Of a DNA stretch of 58,971 bases, positions 1 to 6,812 are shown piece after piece. A model generated the notes under the pieces. The model ran no database searches. It was not told the DNA's origin and saw nothing but the letters and a program-made list of their open reading frames with translations. How positions within the stretch are numbered: position 1 is the stretch's first letter; each line of letters starts with the position of its first letter. Source of the DNA: CAYJMQ01 sp964371555 (GTDB lineage Bacteria; Bdellovibrionota; JACOXK01; 2-02-FULL-40-11); NCBI GenBank assembly GCA_964371555.1, contig CAYJMQ010000006.1, forward strand, positions 1-58,971, written 5' to 3'. The position numbers and the translations under genes were made by a program.

Positions 1-199
1 CCCCTTTTCCACAGCCAAAAAAATGATAGATTTTTTTGGCCTGACGGACCACAAAGGGGGGGGTTTTTTCAGAATGAAAAGGACAGAGCCCTTTATAATT
101 AATACCTGCTTTTTTAAGATTTACATATTGGGAAATAATGGAAACGATACTTGCCTGGTTCCTGACTTCCTCCAGCTTTTCTTCAGGTATCCATGCCAT
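1..199 (-). CDS. dnaG: DNA primase, N-terminal fragment (runs off the window edge)
   Basis: DnaG makes the RNA primers for lagging-strand replication. Only the first 66 codons are present. The reverse-strand translation begins MAWIPEEKLEEVR and continues through YKGLCPFHSEKTPPF to YHFFGCGKG, which is the CHC2 zinc-ribbon domain. The zinc ligands expected at residues 39 (Cys), 42 (His) and 63 (Cys) are present. The third ligand position, residue 60, is Phe where the family normally has Cys (HCFGC). The ATG overlaps the yqeY stop as TAATG, so the two genes are probably translationally coupled in an rpsU-yqeY-dnaG operon. Identity is secure; the rest of the gene is outside the window. Confidence 0.9.
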   Translation of the reverse strand, partial: MAWIPEEKLEEVRNQASIVSIISQYVNLKKAGINYKGLCPFHSEKTPPFVVRQAKKIYHFFGCGKG

Positions 200-648
200 T
201 ATTTTGACAGCTTTTCACGAACGATACGGCTGACTTCTTTCATATCGGCCCGACCCGCAAGTTCGCCACCCACCGCTTTCATAACTTCACCCATCTGTTT
301 GAGAGACTGCGCGCCAATTTTTGAAATGGCCATCTGAACCGCCTTTTCAATTTCTGGAAGGGGAAGCTGCACCGGCAAAAGCGGCTTCAAAACTGAAACT
401 TCTTTAAGTTCTTTCTCAACGAGATCGTGTCGATTCCCTTTTTTAAATTGCTCAATCGCTTCCTCGTTCTGCCTAACCATTTTTTGGACCAGAGAAACGA
501 CACCCGCATCATCAATCGGTTTTCCGATTTCAATCTCTCTGTTTTTAATCGCGGCACGAAGCATACGAATCGTCGAAACCTCAATCTCGTTTCGGCTTTT
601 CATAGCCTGCTTTAATTTTTCATCAAGTTTTTCTTTCAGTGAGTTCAC
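199..648 (-). CDS. yqeY: GatB/YqeY domain protein
   Basis: This is a 149-residue YqeY-family protein, a stand-alone relative of the GatB C-terminal tail domain. Its exact role is not settled, but it often lies between rpsU and dnaG, as here. Family features visible are the N-terminal LKEKLDEKLKQAMKSR stretch, the TIRMLRAAIKN helix and the C-terminal QMGEVMKAV plus GRADMKEVSRIV segments. The start is GTG and overlaps the rpsU stop by four bases (GTGA); the stop overlaps dnaG. Length is normal for the family. Confidence 0.9.
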   Translation of the reverse strand: MNSLKEKLDEKLKQAMKSRNEIEVSTIRMLRAAIKNREIEIGKPIDDAGVVSLVQKMVRQNEEAIEQFKKGNRHDLVEKELKEVSVLKPLLPVQLPLPEIEKAVQMAISKIGAQSLKQMGEVMKAVGGELAGRADMKEVSRIVREKLSK

Positions 649-854
649 AATATCCCCTGTCGACTCATAGGTCTTCCCCGTTTGAGAAGGCGTTTTCTGG
701 CTGCAAACGCTTTTTTCTTCAAACGAACACTCTTTTTTTCATAATGCTCTCTTTTGCGGAGTTCCGAGAGAATGCCAGATTTCTCACACTGTTTTTTAAA
801 ACGCCTCATCATCGATTCAAATGATTCGCCTTCTTTCTGCTTAATTCCCGTCAA
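645..854 (-). CDS. rpsU: 30S ribosomal protein S21
   Basis: S21 is a small basic protein of the 30S subunit that helps initiation. The 69-residue product opens MTGIKQKEGESFESMMRRFK and continues with a Lys/Arg-rich tail, matching S21 throughout. The start is TTG at 854. It is supported by a very strong ribosome binding site (AAGGGGGTGA) ending about eight bases upstream and by alignment with other S21 N-termini; there is no usable ATG earlier. It is the first gene of the rpsU-yqeY-dnaG operon, behind a strong promoter at 894-921. Confidence 0.93.
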   Translation of the reverse strand: MTGIKQKEGESFESMMRRFKKQCEKSGILSELRKREHYEKKSVRLKKKAFAARKRLLKRGRPMSRQGIL

Positions 855-893
855 AAAAAATCACCCCCTTACAAAATATTTTCAAAGTAAGAG

Positions 894-921
894 ACTATAA
901 GGGATGGGACTTAAAAGTCAA
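894..921 (-). promoter_or_regulatory. Sigma70-type promoter of the rpsU-yqeY-dnaG operon
   Basis: On the minus strand TTGACT (-35, plus-strand 916-921) and TATAGT (-10, plus-strand 894-899) are separated by 16 bases. Predicted transcription starts about 30 bases before the rpsU TTG. The match to consensus is five of six at both boxes. Confidence 0.75.
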
Positions 922-941
922 GCCAGACGATTGCTGGCCAT

Positions 942-985
942 GCCAAGCTTTTGCCAAGCTTTTACCAAGCTTTTACCAAGCTTTT
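942..985. repeat. Four tandem 11-bp repeats between murA and rpsU
   Basis: Units are GCCAAGCTTTT, GCCAAGCTTTT, ACCAAGCTTTT and ACCAAGCTTTT with no gaps. Each contains the palindrome AAGCTT. They sit 13 bases past the murA stop and upstream of the rpsU promoter, so they could mark a regulatory or slippage-prone site. The period is close to one helical turn. Confidence 0.95.
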
Positions 986-998
986 AATCGATCAACAG

Positions 999-2246
999 TC
1001 ACAATCGCTCAATCACTCCCCCCAAATGAAAAAGTTTTTTCTCGAGCGATTCATATCCCCGGTCTAAATGATAAACACGCGAGATTTCAGTTTTACCGTT
1101 GGCAATAAGCCCCGCAATCACAAGAGAGGCGCTTGCCCTGAGATCTGTCGCCATCACAGGGGCGCCGCTCAGCGGAGATCCCCCTTCAATGACAGCGGAG
1201 CGCCCTTCAATCAGAATATTGGCCCCCATCCTCCTCAGCTCTCCCACATGATTAAATCGATTTTCAAAAATGTTTTCAACAATGACGCTCGTCCCTTTCG
1301 CTCTCGTTAAAAGGACCATCATCTGCGCCTGAAGATCCGTTGGAAAACCGGGGTAAGGCTGTGTCTGAATCTGCATTCTTTCAATCCCCCCGTCCGACTC
1401 AACAAGGATTGAATCATCCGTTGCATGAATAGAAATTCCCCCGTTTCTTAATTTGTCCAAAAGCGCTTCGATATGTTTGGGTTCACATTGTTTTACAAGA
1501 ATTTTTCCCCCGCTTGCTGCGGCGGCAATAACGAGAGTCCCAGCCTCAATCCGATCCTGCATCACTGAATAAGAAGCGGCCTTCAGTTCAGAAACACCCT
1601 CTATAACAATCGTATCGGTCCCCGCGCCTGAAATTGACGCCCCCATCTGATTTAAGAAATTCGCAAGGTCAACCAACTCAGGTTCTTTGGCTGCATTTTC
1701 AAGAATCGTTGTCCCTTTCGCGAGTGTTGCGGCCATCATGACATTTTCAGTCCCCGTCACCGTAAGCGTATCAAACGAAATCCTTGTTCCCTGAAGCCGA
1801 GACGCCTCGGCAATCACATAACCTTTCTCAAGATGAATAGTCGCTCCCAGTTTTTCCAGAGCTGAAAGATGGAGGTTTATGGGGCGCTCACCAATCGCGC
1901 ATCCCCCGGGCATAGAAACCCTGGCCCGCCCAAATCGCGCAATCAACGGTCCCAGCGCCAAAACAGACGCCCGCATCGTTTTTACCAAATCATAAGGGGC
2001 TTCAAAACAAGAGACCCGATCTGAATTGAGACAAATATTTTCATGACGCTTTTCTATGACAACTCCCAAGTGTCTCAGCAGTGCAATAATGGTCTCAATA
2101 TCCTTGAGGTTCGGAACATTGGAGATTTCGTTCCATCCAGAGGAAAGAAGCGAGGCGGCAAGGATCGGCAAAGCGGCGTTTTTGGCACCACTCACAGAAA
2201 CTTCTCCCTGAAGCCTGCAGGGACCATAGACGAACATCTTACTCAT
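999..2246 (-). CDS. murA: UDP-N-acetylglucosamine 1-carboxyvinyltransferase
   Basis: MurA transfers enolpyruvate from PEP to UDP-GlcNAc, the first committed step of peptidoglycan synthesis, in the cytoplasm. The 415-residue product has normal length. It carries the N-terminal GAKNAALPILAA motif with the conserved Lys22 and the active-site Cys116 in MPGGCAIGERPI, so the fosfomycin-target cysteine is present. The ATG at 2246 overlaps the end of prmC by eight bases. It is the last gene of the rho-rpmE-prfA-prmC-murA operon. Confidence 0.97.
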   Translation of the reverse strand: MSKMFVYGPCRLQGEVSVSGAKNAALPILAASLLSSGWNEISNVPNLKDIETIIALLRHLGVVIEKRHENICLNSDRVSCFEAPYDLVKTMRASVLALGPLIARFGRARVSMPGGCAIGERPINLHLSALEKLGATIHLEKGYVIAEASRLQGTRISFDTLTVTGTENVMMAATLAKGTTILENAAKEPELVDLANFLNQMGASISGAGTDTIVIEGVSELKAASYSVMQDRIEAGTLVIAAAASGGKILVKQCEPKHIEALLDKLRNGGISIHATDDSILVESDGGIERMQIQTQPYPGFPTDLQAQMMVLLTRAKGTSVIVENIFENRFNHVGELRRMGANILIEGRSAVIEGGSPLSGAPVMATDLRASASLVIAGLIANGKTEISRVYHLDRGYESLEKKLFHLGGVIERL

Positions 2247-3120
2247 AACTTAAAACCATCACCCGATCCCGATGTGAATAATCTTTTATAACGTTTAGGG
2301 TTGAAAATACCTTTGTTTTTTCTCTGTAATCAGAAAGGGGCTTGACCTGTTGCGGAGCGATTTCCAAGAGCAGCTCTCCCATTTTTTGAAAAAAAAGGGG
2401 GGCTCCCTGAATTATTTTAATATGAACATCGATCCCCTCTTCTCCCCCGATCAGAGCCTCCCTCGGCTCATATTCCCTAATCTCCCGATCAAGCGTTTCC
2501 CATTCATCTGTTCTAATATAAGGAGGATTTGAAACAATGAGGTCAAAGGTTTCACCTTGCCGCAATCCTGAATAGACATCGCTTTTTCTAAACTCAATTC
2601 TCTCCCCCACCCCGTGTCTTTTTGCATTTTCCAATGCGCACGAGAGCGCCGCTTGAGAAACATCTACCGCTACAACTTCTGCCAGAGGGCACTCTTTGGC
2701 CAGCACGATGGCAACGACTCCACTCCCACAGCCAATATCTAATATTCGAATTTTTTCTTTTGATCGATCCCCTATCTTGGTCCCCAATGTTTTGAGAGAT
2801 TGCTCAACCAGACATTCTGTCTCAGGGCGTGGAACCAAAACCCCTGGTCCCACAGAAAAATCCAAAGACCAAAACTCCTGATGCCCCGTAATGTATTGAA
2901 TCGGTTCATGGCGCACGCGCCGCCTGACAAGTTCTTTAAAAGCAGAAAGTTCTGTTTCATTCAGAGGATGATCAAATTGCAAATAGAGATCAATTCTGCG
3001 TTTGTGAAGAGAATGGCTTAATAGAATTTCCGCATCGGGACGGGGTTTTAAAAAACCCTGTTTCTTAAAATATGCCTCTGTCCACTTTAGAGCGGAACCA
3101 ATAGTCCAGATCAACGTCAC
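2239..3120 (-). CDS. prmC: Release factor glutamine methyltransferase
   Basis: PrmC (HemK) N5-methylates the Gln of the GGQ motif of release factors, using SAM. The 293-residue product has the helical N-terminal domain, the SAM-binding DIGCGSG loop at residues 128-134 and the catalytic NPPY motif at 198-201. The start is GTG and overlaps the prfA stop as GTGA, so enzyme and substrate genes are coupled. It lies between prfA and murA, a common bacterial order. Confidence 0.96.
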   Translation of the reverse strand: MTLIWTIGSALKWTEAYFKKQGFLKPRPDAEILLSHSLHKRRIDLYLQFDHPLNETELSAFKELVRRRVRHEPIQYITGHQEFWSLDFSVGPGVLVPRPETECLVEQSLKTLGTKIGDRSKEKIRILDIGCGSGVVAIVLAKECPLAEVVAVDVSQAALSCALENAKRHGVGERIEFRKSDVYSGLRQGETFDLIVSNPPYIRTDEWETLDREIREYEPREALIGGEEGIDVHIKIIQGAPLFFQKMGELLLEIAPQQVKPLSDYREKTKVFSTLNVIKDYSHRDRVMVLSYE

Positions 3121-4193
3121 TGACCTTCCTCAATGGCCTTTTTCTGAAAATGACTCTGAAGCGCTAAAACGAGTCCATGAATTTTCCCGTTGAGAATCTC
3201 TTCAAGATTATGAACCGTAAACCCTATCCGGTGGTCAGTCAGACGCGATTGAGGGAAATTATAGGTTCTGATTTTTTCAGACCGGTCACCGCTGCCGACC
3301 TGACTTTTCCTGTCCCGCGCGCGCTCTTTTTCCTGTTTTTGTCTCTCCATGTCAAAAAGCCGTGTGCGAAGGATTTTTAAGGCCTTTGCCTTATTTTTGT
3401 GTTGTGATTTTTCATCCTGGCAACTGACCTGAACCCCTGTTGGGACATGTGTAATCCGAACCGCGGAGTCGGTCGTATTCACGCTCTGTCCACCGGGCCC
3501 GGAAGAGCGAAAAACATCGATCTTCAGATCGACAGGTTTAATATCCACTTGAACTTCATCCGCCTCCGCAAGCACAGCAACGGTTACCGTTGATGTATGA
3601 ACACGCCCCATAGCCTCCGTTTTTGGAACACGCTGAACACGGTGAACGCCGCTTTCATACTTTAAAAAACTATAAACACGCTCACCGGATATCGTCGCGA
3701 TGATTTCTTTTAATCCCTTGACACCGGACCGGCTGGTATTCAAAACCTCCACCTTCCATCCCTGAGATTCCGCATATCTTGAATACATTCGAAAAAGATC
3801 TGCCGCAAAAAGCGAGGCCTCATCGCCGCCGGTCCCCGCCCTGATTTCCAAAAGGATATTTTTTTCTTCATTCGGATCCTTTGGCAAAAGGAGAACTTTT
3901 ATTTTCTCTTCAAGATCAATTCTCCGGGTCTCAAGCAGGGAAAGTTCCCCCCTGGCGAGAGCCTGAATCTCAGAATCTTTTTCCAACAGGAGTTCCTTAT
4001 TTGAGGAAATACCGGAGAGCGTTTTTTTATAAAGACCATAAGTTTCCACAATTGACAAAAGCTCGGCCCTTTCTTTTGAAAGTTTCTTATATTCTTCGGG
4101 ATTTGAAATTATTTTTGTGTCTGAAAGCAGCCGTTCCAGTTCGCGAAAATGCTTTTCAAGTTCTTCCAGGCGTTTGGAATAAGAGATTTCCAT
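3117..4193 (-). CDS. prfA: Peptide chain release factor 1
   Basis: RF1 reads UAA and UAG stop codons and triggers peptide release. The 358-residue product has the GGQ motif at residues 234-236 and a PxT-type recognition motif (PKT, 190-192) where RF2 would have SPF, so this is RF1. Length is normal. The ATG is 18 bases after rpmE and the stop overlaps the prmC start by four bases. Confidence 0.97.
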   Translation of the reverse strand: MEISYSKRLEELEKHFRELERLLSDTKIISNPEEYKKLSKERAELLSIVETYGLYKKTLSGISSNKELLLEKDSEIQALARGELSLLETRRIDLEEKIKVLLLPKDPNEEKNILLEIRAGTGGDEASLFAADLFRMYSRYAESQGWKVEVLNTSRSGVKGLKEIIATISGERVYSFLKYESGVHRVQRVPKTEAMGRVHTSTVTVAVLAEADEVQVDIKPVDLKIDVFRSSGPGGQSVNTTDSAVRITHVPTGVQVSCQDEKSQHKNKAKALKILRTRLFDMERQKQEKERARDRKSQVGSGDRSEKIRTYNFPQSRLTDHRIGFTVHNLEEILNGKIHGLVLALQSHFQKKAIEEGQ

Positions 4194-4211
4194 AAATAAA
4201 AAACAGGGGAG

Positions 4212-4433
4212 CTATTTCTTTTTGGGAGCCGTTTTGGCTTTGGCGTATCTTTTCTGGAATCGGTCAATACGCCCGGCAGAATCGACAAGTTTTTGTTTCC
4301 CGGTATAGAAAGGATGACAGCTTGAACAGATTTCTACCTGAATCGCCTCTTTTGTCGCTCTTGTTTCAATGATATTTCCACAGTTACACTGAATTCGCGC
4401 TGGCACATATTTTGGATGAATACCCTCTTTCAT
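4212..4433 (-). CDS. rpmE: 50S ribosomal protein L31, zinc-binding form
   Basis: L31 is a large-subunit bridge protein. The 73-residue product starts MKEGIHPKY and has the four-cysteine zinc signature (CNC and CSSC) followed by HPFYTGKQK, so it is the C+ form. The tail is Lys/Ala-rich. It lies 10 bases after rho and 18 bases before prfA, within one operon. Confidence 0.95.
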   Translation of the reverse strand: MKEGIHPKYVPARIQCNCGNIIETRATKEAIQVEICSSCHPFYTGKQKLVDSAGRIDRFQKRYAKAKTAPKKK

Positions 4434-4443
4434 AAATTCCCCG

Positions 4444-5943
4444 TTATGTGTTCATCGAATCGATAAATTCTTTATTCGTTTTGGTCGCCGAGAGTTTATC
4501 CAGTAAAAAGTCCATCGCGTCAATAACGTTCATCGGCTGAAGGACCTTTCTTAAAATCCAGACACGTGAAAGAATCTCTTTGTCAATGAGGAGCTCTTCT
4601 TTCCGTGTCCCCGATTTGTTGATATCAATACATGGAAAAATCCGCTTTTCCATCAACTTTCTATCGAGGTGAATCTCCATATTGCCGGTCCCTTTAAATT
4701 CCTCAAAAATAACTTCGTCCATACGGCTTCCGGTATCAATCAGCGCGGTCGCAATAATCGTCAAACTTCCGCTCTCTTCAACATTCCGGGCTGCGCCAAA
4801 AAATCTTTTGGGTTTATGAAGGGCATTGGAGTCAACCCCCCCTGAAAGGATTTTACCACTGGGGGGAACCACCTGGTTATAGGCCCTTGCCAAACGCGTA
4901 ATAGAATCGAGAAGAATCACAACATCGTTGCCATGTTCGACCAGCCTTTTGGCCTTCTCAATCACCATCTCAGCCACCTGAACGTGACGGGTTGCCGGCT
5001 CATCAAAGGTTGAGCTGATGACCTCCCCCTCAACTGTTCTTTCCATATCTGTCACTTCCTCAGGGCGTTCATCGATCAGAAGGACCATGAGTTTAATCTC
5101 TTTGTGATTTCTTGAAATGGCATTCGCAATGTTTTGAAGAAGCATGGTTTTGCCGGTTCTCGGGGCGGCTACGATCAGACCGCGCTGACCTTTGCCAATA
5201 GGGGATAGAAGATTAATAACACGCGTTGAAAAATTCTTTGGCTCATATTCAAGATTAACAAGATCCTGCGGGTATAAAGGGGTTAAGTTATCAAAAAGAA
5301 TTTTTTCCCGCGCCACATCCGGATGCTCAAAATTAATCTTTTCAACCTTTAGAAGCGCAAAATAACGCTCCGATTCCTTCGGTGGCCGGACTTGCCCATA
5401 AATTGTATCCCCGGTTCGTAAACTGAATTTTCTGATTTGAGAGGGGGAAACATAAATATCATCAGGCCCTGGAAGATAGTTGTAATCCTCAGCTCTCAAA
5501 AAACCAAAGCCATCAGGGAGAATTTCCAAAACACCATCGCCAAACACAATTCCGCCATTGGCGGCATGGGCTTGAAGAAGCGCAAAAATGAGATCTTGTT
5601 TTCTCAACCCGCTTGCCCCTTCAATATTAAATTTTTTGGCAATCTGTGTGAGCTCGCTGATTTTCATCTCTTTGAGCTCATTCAGGTGAAGAACACCCCC
5701 TTTGGCAGACTCTATGGTCGGCCTCTCCCCTCCTGTGGCAGCCGTGCCGCCAGCAGCCCCCTCGCCAGCCGGCTCGTTTTCAGGAAATTCATTTTCGACA
5801 TCATCATTCATCTCTGGCATCCCTGATTCCCTGCCTCTGTCCCGGTCCCTGTCCCGGCCCCCATGGTGGTATCCTGGCTTTGTTCCCATTGGCTTGTTCC
5901 ATGAAGACCGCCTATAATCCGGTTTATTATCTCTTCTCTTCAT
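4444..5943 (-). CDS. rho: Transcription termination factor Rho
   Basis: Rho is the hexameric RNA helicase that ends transcription of untranslated RNA. The 499-residue product has the N-terminal SAP-like and cold-shock RNA-binding domains (about residues 88-205), Walker A APRTGKT at 260-266, Walker B VVILLDSITR, and the Q/R-loop region near SGGVDSNALHKPKR. A hydrophilic extension of about 80 residues precedes the core. It begins basic with an RDRDRDRGR run, then turns acidic and Ala/Gly-rich. Such insertions are typical of many non-enterobacterial Rho proteins. It is the promoter-proximal gene of the operon. Confidence 0.97.
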   Translation of the reverse strand: MKRRDNKPDYRRSSWNKPMGTKPGYHHGGRDRDRDRGRESGMPEMNDDVENEFPENEPAGEGAAGGTAATGGERPTIESAKGGVLHLNELKEMKISELTQIAKKFNIEGASGLRKQDLIFALLQAHAANGGIVFGDGVLEILPDGFGFLRAEDYNYLPGPDDIYVSPSQIRKFSLRTGDTIYGQVRPPKESERYFALLKVEKINFEHPDVAREKILFDNLTPLYPQDLVNLEYEPKNFSTRVINLLSPIGKGQRGLIVAAPRTGKTMLLQNIANAISRNHKEIKLMVLLIDERPEEVTDMERTVEGEVISSTFDEPATRHVQVAEMVIEKAKRLVEHGNDVVILLDSITRLARAYNQVVPPSGKILSGGVDSNALHKPKRFFGAARNVEESGSLTIIATALIDTGSRMDEVIFEEFKGTGNMEIHLDRKLMEKRIFPCIDINKSGTRKEELLIDKEILSRVWILRKVLQPMNVIDAMDFLLDKLSATKTNKEFIDSMNT

Positions 5944-6061
5944 TAATTATTATCTTTGGTGTTATTTTTTAACTAACTATCCTTTGGCTATCTTTGGATT
6001 TGTTTCTTTCTTAGTCTTTTTGCATTGGCATCGTTGGGTCAAGCCCTGAAAAGTAAAAAAC

Positions 6062-6090
6062 ACTATGCGTTAAACAAAAAACTTTGTCAA
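6062..6090 (-). promoter_or_regulatory. Candidate promoter for the rho operon
   Basis: On the minus strand TTGACA (plus-strand 6085-6090) and CATAGT (6062-6067) are 17 bases apart. This would give a leader of roughly 110 bases before rho, consistent with the long leaders often seen upstream of rho. No clear intrinsic terminator is visible in the leader. Confidence 0.5.
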
Positions 6091-6092
6091 GC

Positions 6093-6118
6093 CTGTTTAT
6101 CAAATCTGTTTATCAAAT
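6093..6118. repeat. Two tandem 13-bp repeats in the rho/wza-like divergent region
   Basis: CTGTTTATCAAAT occurs twice back to back. The pair lies just upstream of the rho -35 box and 12 bases upstream of the -35 box of the divergent export gene, so it could be a binding site or a neutral micro-duplication. Confidence 0.8.
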
Positions 6119-6130
6119 TTTATTATAATC

Positions 6131-6158
6131 TTGAAAATTTTGAGACATAGGCTATAGA
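6131..6158 (+). promoter_or_regulatory. Promoter of the polysaccharide export gene
   Basis: TTGAAA (6131-6136) and TATAGA (6153-6158) are separated by 16 bases; both boxes match consensus at five of six. The predicted start is about 20 bases before the coding start. Confidence 0.65.
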
Positions 6159-6183
6159 AATAGATGGAATACGGAAGGTGTTT

Positions 6184-6783
6184 GTGTTGAAAAATGGGAT
6201 GATTTTGGGATTTTTTTGTCTTTTCAGCGCCGGCTGCGCGTCTCTTCACCCCACTCACCCATCGAAGATTTCATTGAATCACCCTGGGAATCCCCCTGAG
6301 TTCATATTAAAAATAGAGCCGGGGGCTAAAATCGATATTCTGGTAGATTCTGAGCCGGCATTTTCCAAAGAGAATCTGGTTGTGGAAGCAGATGGATCGA
6401 TCGTCTACCCCCCGCTGGGGAAAATCGCTGTTTCAAACTTTACAAAAAAAACCCTCAAAGAGTATCTTGTAAAACGGCTTTCCGAAGATTTTTTCCATAA
6501 TCCAATCGTCTCAGTAAATATTAAAAGTAACGCGAAAATTTATGTTCTGGGCGAAGTGAACCAGCCTGGATTGATTGAGATTGAACACCCCATCACAGTC
6601 CTTGAAGCGATCAAACTCGCCGGAAGTTTTAGCAGCCGGTCTGAGCGGGATACGATAAAGATTGTGAGACAAACCGAAGAGGGGGAAGAGATCAAGACGA
6701 TTCGTCTCAAAAAAATCGGCTTCAACTGGATCAAAAATGAGAATATCTATATCGGCCCTGGTGATCTGGTCATGGTTAATTAA
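6184..6783 (+). CDS. Wza-type polysaccharide export lipoprotein (Poly_export + SLBB)
   Basis: This is an outer-membrane lipoprotein of the polysaccharide export family. It has a short hydrophobic signal with a lipobox ending SAGC near residue 15, a Poly_export domain (LKIEPGAKIDILVDSEP through VSVNIK) and an SLBB domain from IYVLGEVNQPGLIEI, ending IYIGPGDLVMVN. At about 199 residues it is shorter than Wza (about 380), so it has a single SLBB repeat and lacks the C-terminal barrel helix region. The frame also has a GTG at 6178, but the binding site GGAAGG (6173-6178) overlaps it, so GTG 6184 or TTG 6187 is more likely. It sits ahead of the ligase gene and near the Wzz-like gene, consistent with capsule or exopolysaccharide export. 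Confidence 0.85.
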   Translation: MLKNGMILGFFCLFSAGCASLHPTHPSKISLNHPGNPPEFILKIEPGAKIDILVDSEPAFSKENLVVEADGSIVYPPLGKIAVSNFTKKTLKEYLVKRLSEDFFHNPIVSVNIKSNAKIYVLGEVNQPGLIEIEHPITVLEAIKLAGSFSSRSERDTIKIVRQTEEGEEIKTIRLKKIGFNWIKNENIYIGPGDLVMVN

Positions 6784-6812
6784 ACTGGGTAAATTAACTT
6801 GGGTAAATTAAA

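Noticed and set aside
23..337. Plus-strand frame over the left edge
   Set aside because: It is antisense to dnaG and yqeY, which have clear family motifs.
942..985. CRISPR array
   Set aside because: The repeats are 11 bp and directly adjacent without spacers; no cas genes are present.
855..998. tRNA or other structured RNA gene
   Set aside because: No cloverleaf or conserved tRNA boxes; the region holds a promoter and tandem repeats. No tRNA or rRNA was seen anywhere in the window.
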